The notes: generated from the sequence alone by a model not told the origin. A stretch of 64,000 bases of DNA from QHXQ01 sp963788965 (GCA_963788965.1 CAWBIK010000005.1:248001-312000), one strand, 5' to 3'; positions 1 through 8,553 are shown, counted from the stretch's first letter. Numbers and translations: made by a program.

Positions 1-2849
1 TAGCGGTTCTGCTCGTCTGTGAGCGCGCCGAAGGGGATCAGGTTGAGCGCGCCGTCGGGCGAGAGAAAGAGTTGCCGCGTGTCGCCGAGCAGGCGGCGCA
101 CGGGGCGCATCACGCGTTCGTCGAGCGCGCGCGCGAGTTGTTGTGCGTCCGCGCGTTGCGGGTTGGCGAGGGCCGCGCGCCATGCACCAATCGCCTGATC
201 CAATTCGGCCGCAGGTCCTAACTCAATCCACGCGGGCGCACTCCCGGCCCGCAGGACATAAGCCACGTAACGCGGTGCGCCGAAGCGTTCCTGCCGGTTC
301 TTGCCTTTGACGTTGTACGGCCGGTAGAGCGCGAACTCGACGAGCGCCGCGCCCGCAGGGATCGCTTGCTGGACGGCGGCGAGCGTGACGGCTTGCGACT
401 GCGCGCGAAACTCTGTGCTGCGCGCGCTGATCTGTGCTTGCAAGTCGTTGCTCTCGGCATTCAACTTGGCGAGGCGCGCTTGATATTCGTCGGGCGACGC
501 TTGACCCGGCCCCTTCAAGACGAGCGTGGCCAGTTCTGCATTCACGGTCGAGAGTCGTTCCAACAACACGCGATCTTCCGGTCCTAGCCGACGCCGCAGC
601 ACGCCGATCTGATCGCTCATCGCATCGAGCACGCGCCCTTTGCGTTGCAAGACGATGGTGAGCGCGAGTTGTAACACCTGTGCGCTCGTCGGTGCGCCCG
701 CCGCGTGGAGAAAAAGCGTGTAGTCCGTGTCTTCAACGAGCGTCTGCATGAACAGGCGCTTCTGTTCTTCCGAGCCGGTTGATAGGACGAGCGCGATCTG
801 TCGTTCGGTGATCGTGGCGGCGCGTTGCTGCGTCTCGACGGCATGCGTTATGTCGCCTTGCCCGTAGTAGTCGGTCGAGAGATTGCCGAGGAAGTTGGCG
901 AGGGCCGGATGCTGTGAGCCGTAAGCGCGTTCGTAGGCGCGCAGGGCGCGTGTGTGCAGTGCGACGGCGCGGGCATAGTCGCCGCGCGCGAAGGCAAGCG
1001 AGCCGAGGTTGTTATACGAGACGGCGGTGTCGGGGCTGTCTGCGCCGTAGAGTTTGGTGCGGATGGCGAGCGCGCGTTGCATGAGCGGCTCGGCGCGGTC
1101 GTAGTTGTTCTCGGCGCGGTCGAGCGTGGCGATGTTGTCGAGCGTGGTGGCGACGAGTCTATGCTCCGCGCCGAACTTGCGCTCGAAGATCGCGCGTGAG
1201 CGTTCGTAGAGCGGGCGGGCGCGCTCGTACTCAGTGCGCGTTTGATAGAGCAGCGCCAGATTGTTCAACGACTCGGCCACGTCCGGATGCTCCGCGCCGT
1301 AAGCCTGTTCACGCAAGGCGAGGCCGCGCTTGTATAAAGTTTCGGCGCGCGTGTAGTCGCCTTTGTCGAAGAACAACTGCGCGAGGTTATCAACCGTGGG
1401 TGCGAGCGACGGATGCTGAGGACCCAGCGCCTTTTCGCCGACGGCGAGCGAGCGATTGAAGTACGACTCGGCCTGCGTGAAATCGCCTTTGTGTTTGAAC
1501 AGCAGGCCGAGGTTGTTGAGCAAAGTAGCCACGTCCGGATGGTCGGGTCCTGAAGCCTTCTCGCGGATCGCAAGGGCGCGGCGAAACAGAGGTTCGGCCC
1601 GGCCCGGATCGCCGAGTTCGTCATAGAGGCCGCCCAAGTTGCTGAGCGAGACGGCCACGTCAGGATGATCGGGACCGAGCGCCTTCTCGCGTATGGCCAG
1701 CGCACGCCGCATCAACGTTTCGGTCTGCGCGAAGTCGTTCTGCGCGTCATAGACCAGCGCGAGGTTGTTCAACGCGGTCGCGGTCGCGGGGTCGTCCGGC
1801 CCCTTCGACTTCTGAAGCAGTTCATAAGCGCGTTGAAAATGTGTGAGCGCCTGCGCGTAATCGCCCGTCTCGTAATAGAGCGCGCCGATTTCGTTGAGCG
1901 GACTGGCGAGCGCCGGATCGTTCGCGCCCTTTGCCTGTTCGTTGAGCGCGAGCGCACGCTTGAGCAGCGGCGCGGCGCGCGCGTAATCACCCGTTAACCG
2001 ATACAAAGCCGCGAGCAGATTCAACGCGCCGGGCAAGACCGGCAACTTATACTCGGCCGGCATCTCGACCGCTTCGACCTTTTCCGCCACCGTCACCGCG
2101 CGCTCGGCCGGCACAATGGCCGCGGCGTAGTTGCCTTCCTTACGCAACGCCAACGACTTCCCCGTCAACTCGTTCATCTCCGTCAACAACGCCGTCGCCT
2201 CTTGCAACGCCGCACTCGACGGCATGGCTTTCGGCTGCGGCGTAGCCACGGGCGCGGCCGGCGGCGGCGTACCGATGCTCAACGTCCGCCGAAACAACTC
2301 CCACGCAGGCGCACTCTGCGCCGTCGCATTCGTCGGCTGATTGAAGACGACGATCACCAGATGCTTATTCAACGCCAACAAGTAAGCGTCCACGCTCAAC
2401 GAGTCGCCCGCCGCCGACACTAACCAACGGTCGCCACTCACGCGCACGCCGCCGATCTCCGCGCTCGTCTGCGCCCGCTGCACCTGCGCGCCCATCGCTT
2501 CGAGCGGCTGTATGAACTGCTCAATCAACGGCAGCAACAGACTACTCCGCGCCGCCGCCAACAACGTCGGCACTTGCCCTTCAGCCGCATCGATCTCACG
2601 CGGCGCAACATACAAAGTGATCTGCGCGTTCAACCCCGCCCGCGCCAACACATAACCCGGCAACGCCGGATTACTCGCATCCCGCGTCACCCCCCACCCC
2701 GCCGGATAATCAAAATAAACCGGCTCACTCGCAAACCGCTGCGTCCCCTGCCCGACAGCAAACACATGCGCCGTCTGGCCACCCAACAACACCACAACCA
2801 CCAACAGCGCCCACACCCGCCGCCCCGCGCAACTCTTAACTCTGTTCAC
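1..2849 (-). CDS. Exported TPR-CHAT domain protein, 3' end outside window
   Basis: The frame is open from a GTG at 2849 to the window edge, about 949 codons. An AAGGGG sequence lies about 8 nt before the GTG. The N-terminus has a signal-peptide-like hydrophobic run (residues about 13-32). About 170 residues of unassigned sequence follow. At least ten tetratricopeptide repeats of about 42 residues come next (roughly residues 240-660), with phrases such as ALNNLALVY, GPDHPDVA and RRALAIREKALG. A helical linker leads into a CHAT (caspase-like) domain, seen as GAALVEFALYRPY, LDERVMRPVRRLL and FLSPDGALNLIPFGAL. The catalytic His/Cys part lies beyond the window. CHAT domains are peptidase-like. Export argues against a craspase-type role. 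Substrate unknown. Confidence 0.9.
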   Translation of the reverse strand, partial: MNRVKSCAGRRVWALLVVVVLLGGQTAHVFAVGQGTQRFASEPVYFDYPAGWGVTRDASNPALPGYVLARAGLNAQITLYVAPREIDAAEGQVPTLLAAARSSLLLPLIEQFIQPLEAMGAQVQRAQTSAEIGGVRVSGDRWLVSAAGDSLSVDAYLLALNKHLVIVVFNQPTNATAQSAPAWELFRRTLSIGTPPPAAPVATPQPKAMPSSAALQEATALLTEMNELTGKSLALRKEGNYAAAIVPAERAVTVAEKVEAVEMPAEYKLPVLPGALNLLAALYRLTGDYARAAPLLKRALALNEQAKGANDPALASPLNEIGALYYETGDYAQALTHFQRAYELLQKSKGPDDPATATALNNLALVYDAQNDFAQTETLMRRALAIREKALGPDHPDVAVSLSNLGGLYDELGDPGRAEPLFRRALAIREKASGPDHPDVATLLNNLGLLFKHKGDFTQAESYFNRSLAVGEKALGPQHPSLAPTVDNLAQLFFDKGDYTRAETLYKRGLALREQAYGAEHPDVAESLNNLALLYQTRTEYERARPLYERSRAIFERKFGAEHRLVATTLDNIATLDRAENNYDRAEPLMQRALAIRTKLYGADSPDTAVSYNNLGSLAFARGDYARAVALHTRALRAYERAYGSQHPALANFLGNLSTDYYGQGDITHAVETQQRAATITERQIALVLSTGSEEQKRLFMQTLVEDTDYTLFLHAAGAPTSAQVLQLALTIVLQRKGRVLDAMSDQIGVLRRRLGPEDRVLLERLSTVNAELATLVLKGPGQASPDEYQARLAKLNAESNDLQAQISARSTEFRAQSQAVTLAAVQQAIPAGAALVEFALYRPYNVKGKNRQERFGAPRYVAYVLRAGSAPAWIELGPAAELDQAIGAWRAALANPQRADAQQLARALDERVMRPVRRLLGDTRQLFLSPDGALNLIPFGALTDEQNR

Positions 2850-3025
2850 GCTTCACCCCTTCAATCAAGCAACGTAAACCCTTGACAGCAAGAAGACAGC
2901 TAAGGCAGGAACTAAGCCGCCGCGCCCACAACCTCGAAACCCATCAAGTCTTAAACATGAAAGCAATGCTATTCGCGGTCGGCTCGCATGACTTGTCGGG
3001 CGGCAGACCAGACATAACAGCAAGT

Positions 3026-3505
3026 TTATTGACCGGATAAAAGTTTACTTAAGGCGACACCATTAACGAAGACTGTAACTTTCTTGACTGAGGGGAATTG
3101 CAACGCGACCTCTGTGAGTTGCGCCTCAATCCGAGGGTCCTCACAATGCCCCGCAGAGATCAACTCGCCTGTCAATTTGATAATCGCGGTGCTCTTTTTG
3201 ATAGCGACACTTTTAACCCTCAGGCTAGATTGAGCGAGCGGGTTCGCGTGCTTTTGCGGCCCATAAGGGTCGTCATGAATAGCCAGTAATGCGTCGTAAG
3301 CCGCTCTTAACGGAGTGGCTGAAGCGGTCGTAGTTACCACCACCGGCACAAGACTGTCGTTACAGCCAATCTTTTTGCCCGCCTTGCCATTATCATCCAA
3401 AATGATAAAGAACAGCTTGATTTGTTTGGGGGTCGCGCCCTGCACAGCGGGGCCGATGAGAACCAAAGTCAGCACAGTTAGCGTGAAAGCTTTAAATATC
3501 TTCAT
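3026..3505 (-). CDS. Exported GerMN-domain protein
   Basis: 159 residues starting MKIFKAFTLTVLTLVLIGP, a clear signal peptide ending near VQG-A. The ATG at 3505 was chosen because AGGAG lies about 6 nt upstream; a longer frame begins at 3526 without a ribosome site. The mature part reads like a GerMN domain (named from the spore-germination protein GerM): a beta strand KLFFIILDD, then TPLRAAYDALLA, NPLAQSSLRVKSVAI, and the ending LTEVALQFPSVKKVTVFVNG. GerMN proteins occur widely in non-sporulating bacteria as envelope proteins, so no sporulation role is implied. The gene stands alone. A TATAAT sequence lies at 3599-3604 on this strand, without a convincing -35. Confidence 0.8.
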   Translation of the reverse strand: MKIFKAFTLTVLTLVLIGPAVQGATPKQIKLFFIILDDNGKAGKKIGCNDSLVPVVVTTTASATPLRAAYDALLAIHDDPYGPQKHANPLAQSSLRVKSVAIKKSTAIIKLTGELISAGHCEDPRIEAQLTEVALQFPSVKKVTVFVNGVALSKLLSGQ

Positions 3506-3675
3506 CCGATGCTCCTTATAGATCAACGCCGGCCGGTTGCGGCTTTGCTACCGCGCTTCATACAGACAACCCAAACTCAACCGGCCGCCCAACGCCGGAT
3601 TATACGGCATAGGGCTATATAAGCTGCGCGTCCGGCGGCTTGAATTGTTTAAAGCCTGATAGACAGATTGTCCCT

Positions 3676-3714
3676 AAAGACAAAAGACGGCCGCGGCGGC
3701 CGCCTTTCGTCTTT
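3676..3714 (-). terminator. Rho-independent terminator of the split tRNA gene
   Basis: On the minus strand, directly downstream of the tRNA 3' end, two 17-nt arms (3698-3714 and 3676-3692) pair throughout, allowing two G-U pairs, around a 5-nt loop. The base of the stem is A-rich on one side and U-rich on the other, as in an intrinsic terminator. Confidence 0.8.
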
Positions 3715-3766
3715 ACCTGTTGCTATTGCCCTCGCCCCGACTTGAACGGGGAACCAACGGATTATG

Positions 3767-4410
3767 CTTACCACTACGGCTTTCGCCGCGCCCCGCCTGT
3801 TGTGGGCAGTCGGAGTTTGTAGTCTGGACTTTCTCTTCGCCTTAAGCGTCTGCCATTAAGTCTCTACACCTTCCCCGTCGGCGGGGCTTGGCTCGGGATT
3901 ACCATCACGCTTTCGCGCCTTAGGCTTCCCCGAATTTGACAGATTCTACAAGCGCGCCTGAAACAACTCCCAAGAGTCCTCGGAGTTGAGTGTGATACGC
4001 TTGCAACCCAACTTTGGAGGTCATATGGAAAAATCTTGTCTCGTCTGCAAAACGACCCTGACGGGCAAGCAAACTAAATTCTGCTCGCGCCCATGTAAGA
4101 ACGCTTTCACGAATAACAAACTTCAGAATTACTTATCTCAACAGCAGCGCGGCCGCCAGCGGCGATAAATGCTGATGCAACAGAAAGGCGGCTGCTGCGA
4201 ACGATGCGGTTACGGTCGCAACCAAGCCGCGCTGGCTTTTCACCACCGCGAACCTGCGCTTAAGTCCTTCCCAATTGACCTCAGAAAATGTTCTAACACC
4301 ACATGGGCGTTACTCATGGCAGAAGCGCAAAAGTGCTTACTCGTCTGCCTGAATTGCCACGCAGAGATTCATAATCCCGATTTTTCCACTTAGACCTGTC
4401 AAAGAACTTG
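3767..4410 (-). ncRNA. Group I self-splicing intron (IC3-like) in tRNA anticodon loop
   Basis: 644 nt beginning after U33 and ending in G, as the group I rule requires. The internal guide GGUCU (4396-4392) pairs with the 5' exon end GGACU, giving the obligatory U-G pair at the splice site. The core lies at the low-coordinate end and reads like the Azoarcus and cyanobacterial tRNA introns: GTCAAATTCGGGGAAGCCTA, then AATCCCGAGCCAAG (3900-3887), GAAGGTGTAGAGACTTAA (3873-3856) and AGAGAAAGTCCAGAC (3836-3822). About 370 nt between the P1 guide and the core are occupied by an HNH endonuclease gene on the opposite strand. Confidence 0.88.
4025..4393 (+). pseudogene. HNH homing endonuclease, antisense inside the tRNA intron, split by an in-frame TAA
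   Basis: The first part (4025-4168) starts at an ATG with GGAGG 4 nt upstream and encodes a Cys-rich finger, CLVCKTTLTGKQTKFCSRPC. A TAA at 4166-4168 is followed at once by ATG (4169) in the same frame. The second part encodes the HNH module: CCERCGYG, LAFHHREP and CLLVCLNCHAEIHNP. Joined, the product would be about 122 residues, a normal layout for small tRNA-intron HNH enzymes. The TAA sits where relatives usually have a charged residue, so a nonsense change is simplest. Re-initiation at TAAATG could still give the HNH domain. The reading direction is opposite to that of the tRNA and ribozyme. The TAG stop overlaps the intron's guide sequence. Confidence 0.8.
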
Positions 4411-4630
4411 AGTCCGCTGCTCTAACCATTGAGCTACGAGGGCACAAAGGGTGACCAGAGATCGCCGCGTGCTGGCGAGGTCTGTTCAGCAGGTCGCGGC
4501 ATTCTAACATCGCGGCCGCGCGTTTGTTCAAGTGCGGGCCACGACGCGCAGAGCAGATCATGTTTACTTCCGCCGGCTGCGAAGCGAAATCAGAACGAGG
4601 CTGGCCGCGCATGTTTATTTTGCGATTGGT

Positions 4631-5185
4631 CTAACTCTCCGGCCCGGTTTGCGCGGAGGCTAAGAGGCCGTCAAGTTGCCTCAAGTGCCGCGCTTCGTGC
4701 ATGCCGATGAGGGCGAGCCATTGGTAGAGGTTGAGCGGGCCGAAAGCGGGGTGCGGATACTGCGAGAGCGTGCCGTCCACCGCTTCGAGGCGCGGGCGCA
4801 ACTCTTGGAGCGCCGCCCGCGACGCGTCCAAGCGCACGAGCGCATCGGCGACCGGCACGTCGCCGCGCGGGCGCAACTCTTCCGGTGCAACAAACTTATC
4901 TTTCGCCCGCTCCTTCAAATCGTCCAACGAGAACGGCTGCATCGGCGGCGGCGGCGTGCCCGCTTCGGCCGCGGCCGCTTCGGTCTTCTTCAACAGCATG
5001 CCCACCACTTGCGTCAGCCGAGGCTCGATGATCGCCAGATGCTCGACAATCTCGGCCGGCGTCCACGCGCCGTCGTTCAACCTGTAGTTTAGTTGCGCCT
5101 CGCTCAAGCCCTCGGCGCGCTCGATCACGCGCCTGCGTATCTTGTCGTTCGCCGCAAAGATGTCAGCAACGCTCTGATAGATCAT
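4631..5185 (-). CDS. DinB-like four-helix protein
   Basis: About 184 residues. The start MIYQSVADIF at 5185 has AAGGAG 9 nt upstream; the ATG at 5194 directly abuts that site and is too close to use. The sequence is helical and carries the spaced histidines of the DinB/YfiT superfamily: WTPAEIVEHL near the N-terminus and GMHEARHLRQL near the C-terminus. These usually bind a metal between helices. Superfamily members include thiol-dependent transferases and many uncharacterised proteins, so no substrate is assigned. The gene stands between the tRNA and a repeat-bearing gap. It is not closely related to the DinB-like gene at 56807. Confidence 0.85.
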   Translation of the reverse strand: MIYQSVADIFAANDKIRRRVIERAEGLSEAQLNYRLNDGAWTPAEIVEHLAIIEPRLTQVVGMLLKKTEAAAAEAGTPPPPMQPFSLDDLKERAKDKFVAPEELRPRGDVPVADALVRLDASRAALQELRPRLEAVDGTLSQYPHPAFGPLNLYQWLALIGMHEARHLRQLDGLLASAQTGPES

Positions 5186-5203
5186 GGGGGTCATCTCCTT
5201 GTA

Positions 5204-5346
5204 AGAACAGTAGGCAGTAGGCAGTTAAAGAAAATAGGGCTATTAAAGCATGAAGCTTTGTCTTCACTGCTTACGTTGTCGCAGTTGTCTTTGCTACTTG
5301 CGGCATGTCTTAACTGCCTACTGTACCGCCTACTGCTTACTGTTCT
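5204..5346. repeat. Inverted word array, AGTAGGC type
   Basis: The left arm (5204-5229) holds two copies of CAGTAGG followed by CAGTTAA. The right arm (5309-5346) is the inverted form, with TTAACTGCCTACTG and TACTGTTCTT. The spacer is about 80 nt. The right arm ends just short of the stop codon of the propeller gene. The same word recurs at 15940-16063 and 46086-46262. Confidence 0.8.
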
Positions 5347-5349
5347 TCG

Positions 5350-6597
5350 TTAATTGAGCACCGCGGCCTGCGCGCTGAGATGCAGGATGTGCCAGCGCAG
5401 GTAGCGGCGCACTTCTTCGTTGTTTTGATAGACGCGGACGAAGCCGGTCTGCATGAACAAGGTTTCGGGTTGCGGCCATTCGAGCCGCACGACGGGGTTG
5501 AATGAGAGCGGCGCACCACCCGGTTGCGGTTGCGACTCGGTTGCTTGATTGGTCGCGCCGCCCGCGTTCGCGTTTGTCTGCGCGCCCGGCGTCAACTTCT
5601 GCTGATCGTATGCGGCCGAAGCCGTGAGCAACGGATCGCGCAAAGGGATGAGCGCGCCGGTCGGCTGCTCGGTCGCGGCGTCGTAGATGAGCACGTCAGT
5701 CTCGACGGCGGTTGCGACCTTAGCCGCGTCCGGCGACCAGACAGGTTGTGCGTCCATCAAACGATCATCGAGCAGACGCTCGCGCCCATCGCGCTCGACG
5801 AGGCGCGGCCGGCCGGCGAGCAGTTTGTTCTCGTTGATGCGTGCGCCGAGTTCCGCTTCTGTGCAGGCGAGTGCGACGAGTGCGTGTCCATCCGGGGCCC
5901 ACGCGAGCGTGAAATAGACCAGCCCTTCGCGTGTGGTGAGCGGGCGCAGGTTGAAGCCGTCGCGGTCGCAGAGGTAAAGCTGCTCGGTCGTGAACATCTG
6001 CACGGGCGGCAACAGCGGCGCAACGGTGGGCGTCGTCGCGGCGGCGTTCGTGTTGTCGCCGGAGACGGGCGCGGCCGGCGCGACGGGCAGATCGCCTGCG
6101 GGCGTCGGCGTCGGCTGTGGCTGCTCGGTCTTGCGCGCGATGAACGCGATCCACTGCCCGTCGGGCGACCACGCGACGGCCGATAGGAACGCGCCCGACA
6201 AATTCTGCGGCAGCAGGTTGCGCAGGAAGCGCCCGTCCGCCGCGTAGAGATCAAGTTTGAACTCGTCGGCCGGCAGCCCGCCCGGATCGTAGAGCGCGAG
6301 CGCGCGCTGCCCGTCGGGCGACGTGACGGTACGCAGCAAAGCCTCTTCTTTGCGACGCGATTCAAAATCGTTCTTGATCGTGGCGAGCGCCTCTTCCGGC
6401 ACTTCGTTGACTAACGAAGTGGGCAGCGCCGACTCGCTCACGTCCGGCTCTAAGCGGAACGCCATACGCGTCGCCGGTACGTCGCGCAACGCGCGCGGGC
6501 GCACGCTCAACTTCTCGCTGATCTGTTGACAACCGATCAGAGTTGTCAAGGGCAAACTACAAAGACAGAGAGCGATGATGAAGGCTACATGACGCAT
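5350..6597 (-). CDS. TolB/WD40-like beta-propeller lipoprotein
   Basis: The start MRHVAFIIALCLCSLPLTTL was chosen because it gives a complete lipoprotein signal with lipobox LIGC. A longer frame reaches 6684 but adds only repetitive low-complexity residues. The mature protein (about 390 residues) contains several propeller-type blades with the phrases TSPDGQRALALYD, AWSPDGQWIAFIARK, AWAPDGHALVAL and VWSPDAAKVATAV. Two Pro/Thr/Ala-rich loops interrupt them (near 6010-6120 and 5525-5600). Such lipoproteins act as envelope scaffolds; a partner cannot be named. It lies downstream of the M61-to-peptidase operon with a 128-nt gap. Confidence 0.78.
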   Translation of the reverse strand: MRHVAFIIALCLCSLPLTTLIGCQQISEKLSVRPRALRDVPATRMAFRLEPDVSESALPTSLVNEVPEEALATIKNDFESRRKEEALLRTVTSPDGQRALALYDPGGLPADEFKLDLYAADGRFLRNLLPQNLSGAFLSAVAWSPDGQWIAFIARKTEQPQPTPTPAGDLPVAPAAPVSGDNTNAAATTPTVAPLLPPVQMFTTEQLYLCDRDGFNLRPLTTREGLVYFTLAWAPDGHALVALACTEAELGARINENKLLAGRPRLVERDGRERLLDDRLMDAQPVWSPDAAKVATAVETDVLIYDAATEQPTGALIPLRDPLLTASAAYDQQKLTPGAQTNANAGGATNQATESQPQPGGAPLSFNPVVRLEWPQPETLFMQTGFVRVYQNNEEVRRYLRWHILHLSAQAAVLN

Positions 6598-6599
6598 GC

Positions 6600-6690
6600 T
6601 GAATGAACGAAGACGTTGCTGCCTGTTGTTCATCATGCCGCGTTCATCGTTCATCATGGCCCGCGCGTCTTGGTGCTGCATCATGTTGTT
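6600..6690. repeat. Low-complexity ATGATGAACG word repeats upstream of the propeller gene
   Basis: On the minus strand the words ATGATGAAC and ATGAACG recur, with an opposite copy GTTCATTCAG next to the chosen ATG. A looser member of the same class of arrays as the one at 47024-47069. It puts several in-frame ATG codons ahead of the lipoprotein signal and makes the start ambiguous. Confidence 0.5.
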
Positions 6691-6725
6691 TGATTAGTGA
6701 TGATAGGAAGGGGCGCGCGGCTGTG

Positions 6726-7733
6726 TCAACGAGGCGTCGCGTGCGCGGCCGAGGAGCGACGCGGGCGCGCAGGCCGCGATGGCGCAGGGCGGGTCGCTTG
6801 CTGCTCGCCCGTTAGTTCACGCGCGAACGCGGGGTCGAGCGCGAGCAGGGCACGCAAGGTGCGACGCGGCGACAGGTGTGCCAGATCAGTCTCGTCGCGT
6901 TCGACGCAGTTGTGCTCGACGGCGCGAGCCGTGCGCCGCGCAAACGGTTCAAGGCTCGCAGTGCGCGCGATGTAAGCGCGCGTCGCGTGGACGCCGACCA
7001 GATCGCACGTCAACTCTTCGGCGCGATGACCCGTGATGCGAAAGCGCGCGGCTCGTGCCGCTTGCCGGGCCACGTCACGAAACAACGGCGCGAGTGCGGC
7101 GCGCGGCCCGTCGGCCACGTGCGTTAACTCGTGTGCGAGCACGCTGATCATCGCCTCTTCCGAACGCAGCCCCGCGAGAAAGAGCGTGCCGAAGCGGATG
7201 GCGCGCGGGTCTTGATAATAGACCGAGGCGTTGTCGCGCAAGTCCATGTCGGGCTTGATGCGCCGCACTTGCGCGACGCGCGCGAGCGAAGCACGCAACG
7301 TCGTGTCCGGCACGTTGCCCGTGCGCGCCAGTTCGCGCAAAGCGTCGGCGGTGAGTGTGCGCGCGATGGGCAGCAAGCGTTCGGCGCGGGCCGCGCCCGC
7401 CACCACGTCAGCATGTGCGAGCGGCAGCGACGGCCGCGCCTGCATCTCGTCAATCGCCGCGCTGCCCTGCGGGTCTTGCTCGCGCTCGACGCACACGGCG
7501 TTGAGCGCACGCGTTTCCAGATCGGCCGGTGCAATCATCTCCGCCGTGGGCTGTTCAGTAGGCTGCTCAACAGGCGCGGGCGGCACGGGCAGAGGCGGCG
7601 CTTGTGTCTGCGCGTGGCCGTTGAACGTAACGCTCCACGCAACGAAGAAAACCACAAAGACACCAAGACACAAGGCACGACGCAAACGATGACTTTGCGG
7701 CTTCGTGTCTTCGTGGTTAGTTTTAGTCAGCAT
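6726..7733 (-). CDS. Exported zinc metallopeptidase with HELTH motif (M48-like)
   Basis: About 335 residues from ATG 7733. An in-frame TTG at 7754 overlaps the stop of the hydratase gene and is an alternative, coupled start. The hydrophobic run CLGVFVVFFVAWSVTF is the signal peptide and is partly encoded by an inverted word array. A Pro-rich stretch follows. The catalytic site is AHELTHVADG (HExxH), and a downstream EELTCDLVGVHATRAY probably gives the third zinc ligand. The C-terminal 40 residues are Arg/Pro/Ala-rich. It is the last gene of a five-gene minus-strand run. The family assignment beyond gluzincin is uncertain because the body of the protein is divergent. Confidence 0.8.
   Translation of the reverse strand: MLTKTNHEDTKPQSHRLRRALCLGVFVVFFVAWSVTFNGHAQTQAPPLPVPPAPVEQPTEQPTAEMIAPADLETRALNAVCVEREQDPQGSAAIDEMQARPSLPLAHADVVAGAARAERLLPIARTLTADALRELARTGNVPDTTLRASLARVAQVRRIKPDMDLRDNASVYYQDPRAIRFGTLFLAGLRSEEAMISVLAHELTHVADGPRAALAPLFRDVARQAARAARFRITGHRAEELTCDLVGVHATRAYIARTASLEPFARRTARAVEHNCVERDETDLAHLSPRRTLRALLALDPAFARELTGEQQATRPAPSRPARPRRSSAAHATPR
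7650..7718. repeat. Inverted word array, CACAAAGAC type, inside the peptidase signal sequence
   Basis: Left arm 7650-7676 (CCACAAAGACACC, AAGACACAAGG) and right arm 7697-7718 (GCGGCTTCGTGTCTTCGTGG) are roughly complementary. The array lies inside the N-terminal coding sequence of the peptidase and encodes part of its hydrophobic signal. Related arrays are at 28438-28517 and 30661-30730. Confidence 0.75.
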
Positions 7734-7750
7734 GTTTAGCACGCGCACGA

Positions 7751-8530
7751 TCAACGATTGCGCCAGACGGGCTTGCGCTTTTCCATGAAGGCGCGCACGC
7801 CTTCCTGCGCGTCTTCGGTCTTCATCAGTTCGTTGAGATAGATATCTTCAACGCGGTCGAGCATGTCCGTGAACGACCAGCCGCGCCCCAAGTCGAGCGC
7901 GCGCCGCGTCAACTCAAGCGCGGGCGCGGACAGCTCGCGCAGGCGATTAAAAATCTCTTGCGCCTTCGGGCCGAGTTGCGCGTGCGCGACGACGTAGTTG
8001 ACGAGGCCCACGCGCAACGCTTCGGGCGCGTCGATCAACTCGCCCGTCAGGATCAGTTCGCGCGCGCGTTTCTCGCCGATGATGCGCGGCAGCAAGAGCG
8101 CCGCGACGGGCGGGAAGACGCCCAACTTGATCTCCGGTTGCCCGAAGCGCGCACGCTCGGATGCGATCACGATATCGCACGCGGCGACCAACTCGCAGCC
8201 ACCGCCAAGCGCCGCGCCGTCCACAAGCGCGACGGCGGGCAGCGCCAAATCTTCAAGCGCGCGAAAGACGTTGTGGAACGAATCGAGCATCTGATAGATC
8301 GTCTCGGCGACGTGTTCTTCGATGGCCACGCCCGCGCTGAAAGCGCGTATGCCCGCCTCGGCCTCGAAGACGACCGCCACCATGTCGCGTTCGTGCGAGC
8401 AGGCTTCGAGCGCCGCGCTAATCTCGCGCATCATCGCAATGTTGAAGACGTTCAAGGGCGGGCGCGCGAACGTGATGCGCCCGACGCGTTCGTCAATCGT
8501 GAACTTGATGTGCTGGTATGGTTCGCTCAT
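7751..8530 (-). CDS. Enoyl-CoA hydratase/isomerase family protein
   Basis: 259 residues from MSEPYQHIKF (8530); the frame extends upstream but only this start gives a normal crotonase N-terminus. The crotonase fold is shown by RPPLNVFNIAMMREI, the oxyanion region AFSAGVAIEEHVAE, VDGAALGGGCELVAACD and FGQPEIKLGVFPP. The N-terminal phrase resembles cyclohexa-1,5-dienecarbonyl-CoA hydratase, but the acyl-CoA substrate cannot be read from sequence. It follows the Rieske oxygenase by 23 nt and precedes the peptidase, whose possible TTG start overlaps this stop. The neighbours suggest catabolism of an aromatic, quaternary amine or amino-acid-derived compound (inference). Confidence 0.9.
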   Translation of the reverse strand: MSEPYQHIKFTIDERVGRITFARPPLNVFNIAMMREISAALEACSHERDMVAVVFEAEAGIRAFSAGVAIEEHVAETIYQMLDSFHNVFRALEDLALPAVALVDGAALGGGCELVAACDIVIASERARFGQPEIKLGVFPPVAALLLPRIIGEKRARELILTGELIDAPEALRVGLVNYVVAHAQLGPKAQEIFNRLRELSAPALELTRRALDLGRGWSFTDMLDRVEDIYLNELMKTEDAQEGVRAFMEKRKPVWRNR

Positions 8531-8553
8531 CGCTCGTTTGCATCGAACAGATT

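Larger units (their letters stand above)
3727..4443 (-). tRNA. tRNA with CAU anticodon (probably Ile2), interrupted by a group I intron
   Basis: The 5' exon is 4443-4411 (nucleotides 1-33) and the 3' exon is 3766-3727 (nucleotides 34-73). Joined they give a 73-nt cloverleaf: acceptor GCCCTCG/CGAGGGC with discriminator A, D stem GCTC/GAGC, anticodon stem GCGGA/TCCGT around loop CTCATAA, and T stem CCCCG/CGGGG with loop TTCAAGT. CCA is not encoded. The junction lies between U33 and C34, so the anticodon is intact only after splicing. A CAU anticodon could mean elongator Met, initiator or lysidine-modified Ile2. The overall sequence and the known group I introns in bacterial tRNA-Ile(CAU) favour Ile2. 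Confidence 0.88.

Noticed and set aside
1..2849. TPR-CHAT as a craspase-type (type III-E CRISPR) peptidase
   Set aside because: It has a signal peptide and an unrelated N-terminal domain, and no CRISPR effector or array is nearby.
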